Shown here piece after piece: positions 1-10,123 of a stretch of 64,000 nucleotides of DNA. The position numbers were made by a program, and so were the translations under genes. The stretch comes from Cryptomeria japonica (lineage: Eukaryota; Streptophyta; Pinopsida; Cupressales; Cupressaceae): assembly GCF_030272615.1 (NCBI RefSeq), contig NC_081406.1, forward strand, positions 482,575,900 to 482,639,899, read 5' to 3'. The notes beneath the pieces are model-generated. The model was not told the origin of the DNA. It ran no database searches and saw only the letters and a program-made list of their open reading frames with translations. Within the stretch, counting starts at the first letter, position 1; each line of letters begins with the position of its first letter.

Positions 1-1267
1 TGAATAGATGGGATGGGATGGAGAGATAGTTAGCATGCTTACAGAGGAACTGCCTACTGAGAGGGCGATATCCACACATCATAGTCCCATTCTACTTTGA
101 TCGAGTACGGAGGCAGTTTGGGCTAGAGCAGTGTGTTCCAGCCGATGTGCCCATCTACACTTGACACTCACGAGTCCTTCCCAGACCCAGAGCAGTAGCG
201 AGACCTATGATAGATGATATCAAGATCACAGATATAGAGGGGTCCGACCAGGATGTGGTCACTGATTATGCTGCAGACCCCGAGGCACAGCGCAGGTATC
301 TCTCATGGTTTATGAGATCATACCCGGGGCCTATCTTTCCACCAGATCACCCGACAGGCCATCCAGGTCCATGGAGACATGGAGACCGAGATGAGGATCA
401 GGGATCCAGATCGGAGGAGCCAGAGGAGGGAGAGGGTCATGAGGAGGCAGGAGGGCCTGATCCATCCATAGGAGATCAGCCTAGTGTTGAGGAGGAGGAA
501 GGAGAGGAAGATGACACAGATAGAGATGATGATGAGGAGAATGAGGATGCAGATGAGGATGAGGAGGAGGAGGATAGAGATGAGGAGGAGTTAGATGCAG
601 CTCCCCATCATTCAGGAGATGATACCATAGCCTTAGATCCTCTCGTTATTCCCCAAAAGGGGGAACACGAGGTGATACGGAGACCTGTACCCATCACACA
701 CAGATCATTCGAGCATGGGGAGCCTAGTAGTTCCCAGTCACAGATGCTACCATATCACGATCCCTACTGGTGTGAGGGAGATCCAGGTATAGTAGGTTTA
801 TATTGATTGATTGATGTTTTGATGGTATAAAATGGTACTAATACATGATTTGTTCTACTGCTACAGCTAATGTGCAGGAGTGGCCTTCTCTGATCCAGCA
901 AGCAGTGACAGATATCTCCATGACAGTGCAGATCCCTAGTTCCTCACAGGTTGCTTATAGACCTCAAGGGAACGTGGGTCGGCATGATGACTTATTTTCC
1001 CCATTTCGAGTACAGGTAGAGATATGGAGGGAGAGAGAGCGAGCTCTATCAAAGGACCTTCAGCAGGCACGGTGTGATCTAGCAACAGCTCAGGCTGAGG
1101 CTACCTCGTATCGCGTGATCCTTATGGATAGGGATCATAGGAGTTCTTCTCAGAGTCACTCACGATCTATATCACGCTATACCCCTATGGGTGCACCTGC
1201 ATGGCCGGATCAGGAGGGAGCATCTAGTCGTCACTCTCCAGCCACCAGCCCTAGGGATAAGAGATGA
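1..1267 (+). pseudogene. Plant mobile domain (MAIN/aminotransferase-like) protein, C-terminal part, 5' end missing
   Basis: The frame around 81-160 reads VPFYFDRVRRQFG followed by a QCVPADVP stretch. This is the characteristic end of the plant mobile domain (PF10536 type), where an RQFG-x-Q-x-(I/V)P motif is typical. TGA at 162-164 interrupts that frame, which then runs through 207-786 with a very acidic segment (about residues 75-130 of the 207 frame, nearly all E and D). A predicted phase-1 intron (787-866) joins it in frame to 867-1267, which holds a short charged helical stretch and an S/R-rich tail ending at 1267. TAG at 27-29 may lie in an upstream intron. The gene is antisense to the neighbouring gypsy pol. 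MAIN-family proteins act in transcriptional silencing, and PMD genes also occur as transposon passengers. The family call is fairly sure. Function here is doubtful because of the stop. Confidence 0.65.
787..866 (+). other. Predicted 80-bp intron in the plant-mobile-domain gene
   Basis: The donor CAG|GTATAG at 784-792 and the acceptor CTACAG|CT at 861-868 are good plant splice sites. Removing 787-866 joins the open frame ending near 806 to the frame ending at 1267 without a shift: G from codon 786 plus CT at 867-868 makes an Ala codon. Prediction only. Confidence 0.5.
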
Positions 1268-1865
1268 TCTTATGATGTAGGGTAGGTCACATTTTGGATG
1301 TATAGTGACCTACCTTTGTATATTGATCCACATATATATATATACATGCTTCTTCATCTCAAACATGTTATCTTTAATGTCTAAAACAATGTGTATTTTG
1401 ATTAAAGTTAATACATTTGGTAGATATACATGTATGTTCTGAATTTAATTTCCATGTGATTGATTTCTCAATGCTCCATGATTAAATTGATACATGTGTG
1501 ACTTAATTAAAATATTTTATCAAGTACTACATTGATGATAGGGAAGAAAATATGTGTTAAGCCTAAGAATCATATAACTAATGTGATTTAATTTGAATTT
1601 AAACACAACATGACACGATTCAACTTAACACATAAAGATATTGTATAATATGCCAACATAATGAAAAAAATGTAAATCTTTTGCAATTTACATAAATGAA
1701 TTCAAGACAAACCATAAAGTAAAGAAACACGCTTGTCAGGAACGAAGCAATATAGATTAAACAAAACATCATTTAATTCTATTTGCTCTAACAAAGATAT
1801 GCTAACATATTATCCAATTTTGAAGAAGCGAGAAAGGAAATAGATGAATGATAAGGAATGAGGAA
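1268..1865. other. AT-rich spacer between pol and the antisense gene
   Basis: About 600 bases of strongly AT-rich DNA with a short TA run near 1332-1344. I see no ORF and no LTR end. By position it is the 3' untranslated region of the gypsy element, lying between two convergent genes. Confidence 0.5.
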
Positions 1866-4800
1866 TTAAGCATAGTATCTACGCAAGTGCATAGCGTTTA
1901 TAGGGTCTTTAAGAGACGTACCATCTACACCCACTATTTTATAAGCACCTGATCCATAATCTTCAATAACGATATACGGTCCAAGCCAATTAGGACTAAA
2001 TTTTCCCTTTCCTTCAGGTAAGGCATTCACATTGCGCTGATTCTCATAGAGCACTAAGTCACCCACTGAGAAGGAATGTTGAATAACCTTATCATTATAG
2101 CTTCATTGTAGAGTTTTGTGATACGCTTGAATATGCTCAAGAGCATTTATATGCTGTTCATCAAGCATCTCAAGCTGTTGAAGTCTTTGTTCTCTATAAG
2201 CGTCATCATCTACTATACCTTTGAGAGAAACTCTAATTGATGGAATCTCTAATTCTAAAGGCATAATAGCATCAACACCATAAACAAGATTATAAGGGGT
2301 AGTTTCGGAAGCAATTCATACACTTGTTCGGTAGGCCCAAAGAGCATAGATTAGCTGAGTACTCCAATCCTTACCATGCTTATTCACGGTTTTACGAAGA
2401 ATTTGTTCAATTATCTTATTGGATGATTCGGCTTGACCATTTGATTGAGGATAGTATGGTGTAGAAAATCGATGTTTGATATGATACTTCTTGAGGAATT
2501 TCTTCACATCCTTGTTCTTAAATGATGTCCCATTATCAGAGATTATAGTGGAAGGTATCCCAAATCGAGAAATAATGTTTTCTAGAAGAAATCGACAAAT
2601 CACTTCAGCAGTAGTAGAGCGAAGGGGAATAGCTTCTACCCATTTTGTAAAGTAATCTATTGCGGTTATAATGAAAGTATGTCCTTGAGATGAAGGAGGA
2701 GAGATTTTACTGATAAGATCCAGCCCCCATGCAGAGAAAGGCCAAGAAGCTACATGAGAACGAAGTTCTTGGGCAGGAGCATGAATCAAATTATTGTGTT
2801 GTTGACATTGATGACATTTCTTAACAAATGAAAAAGAATCCTGCTGCATAGTTTGCCAATAATATCCCATATGGAGCAACCTTTGAACCAAGGATTTGCC
2901 TCCAAAATGCCCCCCATAGGCACCTGAATGCGCCTCTTCAAGAGCAATAGGGATTTCCGATTTGTTAAGACAATGAAGGAGAAGACCATTATAACCCCTT
3001 CGGTAAAGAACATTAGAAAGAATGATATATCTAGCAAACAGCTTGCAAATTCTAGCCCTAGTGTTCCTATTGGTGGAATTAGGAAAGGTACCATCGGTCA
3101 AGTATCTTACGATATGCGAATACCATTAATCTGAGTCTATAAAGTCACAACATGTCACCAAGCTAGAATCATCTACAATAGCCGGAGAAATAAGGTTGTG
3201 AATAACAAATTTAAGATCAACCACAGGGTTCTCAAAAGATACCAAAGAAGCCACACATGCCATTGCGTCCACATGTCGATTATCTTTTCGAGGAACAGGT
3301 TCCATGGTGTAAGAATGAATTTTTTGTAACAAAGAGATAGCAAGGTCTTTATATTGTGATAATTTGTCTTGTTTTGCTTGATACAGTCCTGTTACTTGTC
3401 TTATAATCAGTTGAGAATCTCCAAAAATATGTATGTGTTTTATATTCAAAGCTAAGGCTGCCTTTATTCCTGCTATAAGAGCCTCATACTCAGCAATGTT
3501 ATTGGTACATAGGAAATTGAGACGATAAGATAAGGGAATGGACTTCTTTGTAGGAGAAATCAGAACAACACCTGCCCCCGATCCCGTACGACACTTAGAG
3601 CCATCAAAGTATAACTCCCAAGTTTCATCTTTCTCTGTACAAAGGATGAAGTCATCAGGAAAAGACTCGGGGTTAGGGAAGGAGAAAGGTGAAGGGGTTT
3701 CAACTAGGTGATCGGTCAACACTTGCCCTTTAATTGCTCTTTGTGAAACAAATTTAAGGTCAAATTCAGTTAACATCATAACCCACTTAGCTAGGCGTCC
3801 TGATAAATCAGTTTTAGAGAAAAGATGCTTCAACGGATCAAACTTCACCATGACGTGGACTTCTGAATTTAAAAGATAATGTCTCAATTTCTGAGTCGCA
3901 AACACCAAGGCCAAGCATTGTCTTTCTATCGCATAATATCGGGTCTCATAATCGAGTAAGGTACGACTTATATAATAAAACGGACACTCCTTACCATCTT
4001 TATCATGTTGTGCCAATAATGCTGCAAGAGCATGAGAGGAAGCAGCTGTATAATGAAGGAAGGGTTTAGAAGGTTCGGCAGGTTGAAGGATAGGAGGATT
4101 AGCCAGATACTCTTTTAAATCTTCAAATGCTTGCTGACAATCTTCATTCCATTGAAAAGTGATATTCTTTTTGAGAAGTTGAGTAAAAGGAAAAGTACGA
4201 TCCGCAAGTTGAGATACAAACCTACGAATAGCTTGAATCTTTCCTTGTAAGCTTTTGAGTTGAGACACATTTCTAGGAGGTGGCATGTTGACAATAGCAT
4301 CTATTTTCTTAGTATCCACCTCAATCCCACGATGCGAAACTATGAATCCTAATAGTTTTCCACTATCCACACCAAAAACACATTTTTGGGGATTCCAACG
4401 CATGTGATATTTACGAATCCTTTCAAAGACTTGACGAAGGATCTTAATGTGATCTATGCGGAGAATGGATTTAGCTAAAATATCATCAACATAATCTTCT
4501 AAAATCTTATGTATGTAATCGTGAAAGATAAGGGTCATCGCTCGTTGATAAGTTGCGCCGACATTTTTAAGTCCGAAAGGCATCATTACCCAACAGAATG
4601 TACCCCAAGGAGTGGTGAAAGCAGTTTTGAATTGATCTTGAGGATTAATGAAAATTTGATTGTATCCTAAAAAACCATCCATGAAGGATAATAAAGCATG
4701 TCCTGCTGTAGAATCAACTATCATGTCAATGTTTGGGAGGGGAAAATCATCTTTCAAAGAAGATTTATTTAAATCTCGAAAGTCAGTACACATTCTTATT

Positions 4801-7487
4801 TTATTATCTGATTTAGCCACAACGACAATATTTGAAATCCATGGGGAATAATCAATAGGGCGGATAAATCCAGCCTCCAATAATTTTTCAATCTCAGCCT
4901 TAACAAGCAAAGCCACCTTAGGATTCATTTTTTGAATCTTTTGTTTCACAGGCTTAGCATCAGGAACTAAGACAATATTATGAGTGACAATCTTAGGATC
5001 TATACCAAGCATGTTAGAATGTGTCCAAGCAAAGATCTCAGGGAATTCATGCAATAAATCTTCATATTGTTTTTGTTCCTCTTCGTCCAGACATTTTCCA
5101 ATTTTAATAACTTTTTCTTCATTGCCAGAATCCATCTTAACATCAATGGTGTCACTTATAAGAAGATTACTTTGTTGAGGAGTATCCTTTAACTGAGGAA
5201 ATTCTTTCACAATCTCATCGTTATCAGTCTCTTTTCCAAAATAGGCTTCAGTGTTCAAACAATAAGGGAATCCCCTATTGTGATGATAACGAGGAAGAGT
5301 GTCATATGCTCCTAAAAACTTAGCTAAAGCATCATCGGTAGGAAAAACATCCAAAGCACAAGCATACGAAGGATCAATATACTCAGGGTGTCTCATTGGT
5401 AGAGATGTAGAAATAACATTAACACTAATACATGGTCTTCTAGAAGCTTTAGTGCGCTTGCAGGGATTATAACCAAGTCCAAAGGCATAATCATAAAGAT
5501 TATTCTCTAGAGGAACCTTTATTCCTTGTTCGTGAGCACCACTGCCATTTCCATTATACCCATGCTTAGCTAGAATACGAAAACTACGACCATAACGATC
5601 AACCATTTCAGAAAGAGAAGGTGGTTTTTCATAAGACAAAGAATCAAACTCTTCAGAATTGGAAGTGTGAGGAGAAGAAGTTTGAGAAGCGGCCACGAAG
5701 TTATTGTTCATAGGCTCAAGTAATGTTGATTGATTTTTAGCTTCTTCCTTCTTTTCAGCTTTAAGCTCTCTAGAAGGAACCTTATATTCACCTACAAAGG
5801 TAGGATTAAAATCAAGAGATCCCCAATCATCTTCTGCGAGAACCTTCTCAGGATCAAAATCCTTCTTATGTGTAGATTCAAGTCGAGAAGAATCTTCTTC
5901 AGGAGCTCCAGACTTATCCAAAGAATTTTGATCATCAGAGAGCGAGGATTCATCGAGAGGTATCTTGTTTAAAGAGTCATCGCTAGACGAGGAAGGCTTA
6001 GAAGAACCCCCTTTGGAAGTAGATGTTTGTAAACAAGCTTGGAAATTAGTATCACCTATCAAGGTATATGTCTTATTATTATAAATAAAGTTAACTTGTC
6101 TATGCAATGTAGAGGGGACCGCTTGCATACTATGAATCCAAGGTCTCCCTAATAGCAAGTTGTATGTTAGATTTCCTGACATAACATGGATAGGAGTAGG
6201 CAAAGTAATAGGACCCACTGTGACGGGTAAGGTGATAGTACCTAATGAAGTTTTAGCCACATTATCAAAGCCTCGAATAGGACGAGAGTCAGGCTCAATT
6301 AGGGATGTATCCACATTCATCTTATGCAAAAGATTAATGCTACACACATTAAGACCAGAGCCATTATCTACTAGTGTTCGTCTTATAGGAATATCATTTA
6401 TGATAACCACAATCATCAAGGGATCATATTGATGTTGAATTTCACTAGTGGGCAACTCATCTTGAGTAAACACAATATGAGCTTTAGGATTCATCACAGA
6501 GTTAACCAAAGACACTATATTACTAGATGTATTCGGTGGAGGAACATTCAAATCTTTCAAAGCATCTTGTAACATTCCGTGATGAGCAGAAGAAGTTTGA
6601 ATCAAATCCCAAAGGGATATCTTAGCAGGGGTAGCTTTAAGTTGTTCTATGAGATCATATTCCTTACTAAGAACTTGTGAAATGTGTGGAGCTTGTGGAA
6701 GAATTGGTTGAGGATTAGGAAGAGAAACTGGAGTAACCGGAGGAGGATTAGGCTGCCTATTATTTCTAGTATGATAAGTATGGGCAACCGCATGATAACT
6801 CTCTCTAGTTAATTGCTTGGCATAATTGTAAGGACTTACAGGTTTTCTTCCTTGCACAGTGATGATAGGTTTATTTGGAGTAAGAAAGGAATCATACCTC
6901 CCTTGGATAGTAAGGAGAGGTGATTTAGGAACTTGAAAGGTGGTAGAAGGACAAGCACCTTGGACTTCAAAGAGAGGCTTATTATGCTCATTCAGGTTTA
7001 TCATGTTAACTAATTTAGAAGTTTTGTTCTTATTTAGAGATTTCGATAAAGCCACAAAGTCATCAAGAGCATCATCCAACAAAGCATGATCATATCTATT
7101 AAAAGGTTTATCTTTTGATTCAAAAGGAGACATTTCCTTATAGAGGGGATTATTGAAAACAACCATGTTACTAGATTCAATGGAAGAGTTGATAGGAATG
7201 TACCCTTGAGAGGAATCATTCAACTTATCTTTCTCATCACAACGAAATGGCATAGTAACAAGGTTTATGAGTTTTTGGTAAAATGAAGGTTTGGCCTCTT
7301 TAGGATTCAAAAACTCATCTAAAGCTTCATCTAATTCATCTTGGCTATACTCATAATCAGCATAATAAGGACAAGACAAGAATGCAGATGCGTACCCAGA
7401 GTCAAAATCTGAGTGAAAATGTTCGGGACGGGGGCGCGGGCGCCACTGTCTTGATTTTGCACCTGAAACTGCACCTGAAACAGCCAC
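1866..7487 (-). pseudogene. Gypsy polyprotein: protease, G-patch, RT, RNase H, second RNase H, integrase
   Basis: One reading frame runs from about 7440 to 1868 with only three in-frame stops: TAA 3126-3128, TGA 2316-2318 and TGA 2103-2105. In order: a retropepsin-like LVDNGSG near residue 372 (6370); a G-patch-like segment with GNGSG and FGLGYNP near residue 640; RT with the CTDFRDLN motif and an intact YVDD near residue 1000 (4490); a first RNase H around residue 1170 (3985); a second RNase H starting WELYFDGSKC near residue 1290; an integrase zinc domain (H, H, C, C); and a D-D-E core (GLDLIS, SDNGTSF, GQAESS). A GPY-type C-terminal module ends at 1866. The protease has DNG where DTG or DSG is usual. 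No separate gag with a zinc knuckle is seen upstream. No ATG begins the frame, and its first ~14 codons lie in the LTR if the PBS call is right. Confidence 0.85.
7428..7445 (-). other. Possible gypsy primer-binding site
   Basis: One base inside the inferred LTR end, the minus strand reads TGGCGCCCGCGCCCCCG. TGGCGCC is a common start of plant gypsy PBS sequences. It overlaps the open frame of pol, so real translation would start further in. Weak on its own. Confidence 0.35.
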
Positions 7488-7534
7488 TTTGCAACCTGAA
7501 AAACTGTCGGAAATGCTAAAACTTGCTGTCTGTC

Positions 7535-7635
7535 AGGAGGACCAGGGCGCCCAGCGCCCCTGTCCCAGGGACCAGGGCACCTAGCACCCCTGTCCAGGTA
7601 GGACCAGGGTGCCCCACGCCCCTATCCTAGTCTTC
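7535..7635. repeat. Three imperfect GC-rich repeats in the gypsy LTR
   Basis: A unit of about 30-35 bp beginning GGACCAGGGYGCC and ending CCCCTGTCC occurs three times in a row. Each unit is itself a near-palindrome able to fold into a hairpin. Two or three relatives occur at about 59510-59680 in the second LTR copy. The segment stands out from the AT-rich surroundings. Confidence 0.7.
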
Positions 7636-7750
7636 TGCTCTGAAACTTGGTGTATGGTTCCGTCTCTGTCTGCTTCTTTCAGATCCGCAACTTGCGGCGT
7701 CGTCTGAATCCCGAAATCTGCACTTATATCTGAAAAGGTGTTTGGGCGGC

Positions 7751-7756
7751 TATATA
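7751..7756 (-). promoter_or_regulatory. Likely TATA box of the gypsy LTR
   Basis: The minus strand reads CCTATATAGCC here. The box is conserved at 59791-59797 in the second LTR copy. No transcription data can be seen. Confidence 0.45.
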
Positions 7757-8767
7757 GGGTTTTGCCTTAGTCAAACCCCCGCTTCGGTGATTTCCACCTC
7801 CATGAATAGCCAAGTTGTATTGTAAAAGTAATGTGTGTGTAGACCTTGTGTGTGTGCAAGATCTAAAATGCAAGTAAGCAAACTAGAGCAACCTAGAAAG
7901 TAAACCCTAATTGCTTGTAAATGACAATCTAAATGCTCCAAATCAAGATGCCAAGTTATCTAAAGCATGAATGTAAGTGACATAATGAGGCTTATGCAAA
8001 GACATGAAAACAACATGAAATCATACCCAACCCCAAGGGAGGGGTACGAGCCAATCTTCAGTCGGTGATCCCTTATTGCTCTTCAATGCCTTCAAAGCCC
8101 TAAGTGAATGAATGGATTTGATGAATGCTTGGAGGATGAATGTTGAGAGTTGTTGAAGTCTTCAAAGATCTACTCTTTCGCTGCATATGAGGTTCCTGAA
8201 AATAAAATTCGGATCCCTTCTAATGAAGAAAGAGAGCTCTTATGTATGAAACCCTAGGTATTAATTCCAACTTTTGGCCGACCTAGAGATTGAATATCCT
8301 GCCAATTTCTTGGGGTTAAGCTTTATTTTATGATTGGATCGTGCTCCTAAAATTTTGGGAAAAATGTCCGGGACCGTGTGCACTCCAGGCACCATGGTCC
8401 TGACAACTTTTCACCAAATTTTTAGGGCCGTCAGATATGATGATTTTAGAGAGAATCCCGAAGTTACAAGTGATTTTGAGATGTTTTGACCCCCGAAATC
8501 AAGCCCCCAAGTTCAAAAGAAGGCCTAATTAGGGTTTTTGATTAGATGATGTATTGGAGGAATAAAATGAAAAGGGGCACACTTTAATGAAAGGGCCTGA
8601 CTTTATGATGTGGAAGATGATGAAATAGGACCTTAGAGCTAATTAATTTGATTAATTAAGTGGTAAAAGGGAAATGCAATGCAAAATGCAAAATCCACCA
8701 AGGCGGGTGCTCAACTAGGTGTGAAATTGTACCACCCTAGCAAGTGCGTACAATTTATGATGCTACA

Positions 8768-9197
8768 GAAATAAACTAAATGAGGACGGTAAAGTTGTAA
8801 GAAACAAAGATAGATTGGTTTGTAAAGGATATTCTCAAATGGAAGGAATTGATTATGGTGAGACATTTGCACTAGTAGCTATAATTGAAGGTGTTAGACT
8901 ATTTCTTGCCTATGCAACATATAAGAACTATAAGGTTTATCAAATGGATGTTAAATGTGCATTTTTCAATGGTGAACTTGAGGAAGTATACATTGAGAAA
9001 CCTGATGGATTTTCACTGGCAAATGATAAAGATATGGTTTGCAGATTGAAGAAACCTTTATATGGATTGAAACAAGCTCCTAGAGCTTGGTATGCAAGGT
9101 TGGATAAATATCTTTTGAAGCTTGGTTTTACTAAAGGAAGTGTTGATAGTAATGTATATTATAAAATTAGTGATGATGATATTCTGATTATTGAAGT
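8768..9197 (+). pseudogene. Copia G reverse transcriptase, N-terminal half
   Basis: The frame reads RNKLNEDGKVV from the first base, then CKGYSQMEGIDYGETF, then a catalytic-region YQMDVKCAFFNGEL and LYGLKQAPRAWY. These are standard plant copia RT motifs, closely matching copia A in this window. The usual APVA is LVA here, with the P lost. Translation runs on into the insertion to 9270 and that tail is not copia. It was the DNA-synthesis enzyme of the retrotransposon and is now inactive because it is split. Confidence 0.85.
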
Positions 9198-9299
9198 TGT
9201 TACCCCTTATTTATCCACTTATAGCTTATCAATTAGGGGTCATCATTTTATTAAGTATTGCAAAGCTTAAGTCTTCATCAATTTGAGTTTCGTACCCGT

Positions 9300-9660
9300 C
9301 TGTTGAACCCTTTATAAAGTTCAAAATTTTGGTTCAAATGAAATGTGGTCTATTAAGTTCTAAGTCTTCGTTAGCATAGTCGGTGAACTTGAACTTTGAA
9401 CCTTTCCGGTTCAAGGTTCAAGGTTCAATCGGTCTTTTGTCTTATGTATTGCGGCTGTCCCTTTAATGCCAGTCCTTGTGGTCATCTTGAACTTGAACCG
9501 TTGAACCACTCTTGGAATGGTTCAAGGGTCAAGGTTCATTTTTGCATCATTGAAATTTTCTTTTGTTTCCTTCTTCCTTGCCGCAAGTGTTGATCTTTTG
9601 TCTCTGAACTTTGAACCAATGAACTTCTTTTGAAATAGTTCAAGGTTCAAAGCATTGTTT
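9300..9660. repeat. Dense cluster of TTGAACC / GGTTCAA half-sites
   Basis: About twenty copies of TTGAAC(C) or its complement occur in 360 bp, in direct, inverted and overlapping arrangements such as TGAACTTGAACTTTGAACC at 9384-9402. They lie in the 5' flank of the unknown ORF inside the 4.9-kb insertion. The spacing is irregular, so it is not a simple tandem repeat. Confidence 0.7.
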
Positions 9661-10123
9661 CAAATCAGCCCGATGGTGTTTAGGAGATAAAGGCGGCATG
9701 ATAGGAACAAAATATTCCTAGTTTTCTGTGTTTTCAAACTATAATTATGGAAAGAATTCATGAGAAAGCATGTAGACTGTGTGGAATTGATTTTTAATTA
9801 ATGAGCATGTCAGAACTATATCAAATCATGGGAAGTATTACACAGATAAATGAGCTAGGGCGAAGCATGCTTTGGTACTTTTCAGTGTTTTCCGTCCTTA
9901 AATATGATGCTTCTCAGGTAGGAAAATAATTGTTGCTGCTAGCAAAGAGTAAGGACGCGGAAGGTAATTTAGCTTAGTTTTTCCGAGGGTTACACAGTTT
10001 GATGGTGAAGACAGGTGAGTTTAATCATTTACCTCCCCTCCTTTGTTTTAGCTCTAAAATTGGTTAGTGTAATTCTTTGCCTTAGGGTTGAATGATGTCT
10101 AATTGATGCAATTTTAATTAAAC

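Larger units (their letters stand above)
1..8767 (-). mobile_element. Ty3/gypsy retrotransposon, Tat-like, truncated by the window edge
   Basis: The element reads on the minus strand. Its 5' LTR begins at 8767 with TGTAGCATCA, pol runs from about 7440 to 1866, and an antisense plant-mobile-domain gene lies downstream of pol at 1-1267. The 3' LTR is not in the window. The order protease, G-patch, RT, RNase H, second RNase H, integrase is that of plant Tat-lineage elements. It is inserted in copia G: bases from 8768 onward read directly as copia reverse transcriptase, with GAAAT as the predicted target duplication. The left boundary is unseen, so the extent is a minimum. Confidence 0.75.
7447..8767 (-). 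repeat. 5' LTR of the gypsy element
   Basis: On the minus strand the segment starts TGTAGCATCA and ends AAGACA, 1321 bp. The same sequence, diverged, recurs at about 59463-60844 in the same orientation, including the start, the TATATA box, the GTGTGTGTGCAAG stretch and the GC-rich repeats. That recurrence supports an LTR. The outer end abuts copia G at 8768. The inner end is set by the PBS-like site and is less certain. Confidence 0.6.

Noticed and set aside
483-600. Acidic GAGGA repeat as a simple microsatellite only
   Set aside because: It is in frame within the plant-mobile-domain gene, whose relatives often have acidic tails, so I kept it as coding.
4660-6432. Plus-strand ORFs of 60-90 codons
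   Set aside because: They are antisense shadows of the gypsy pol frame.
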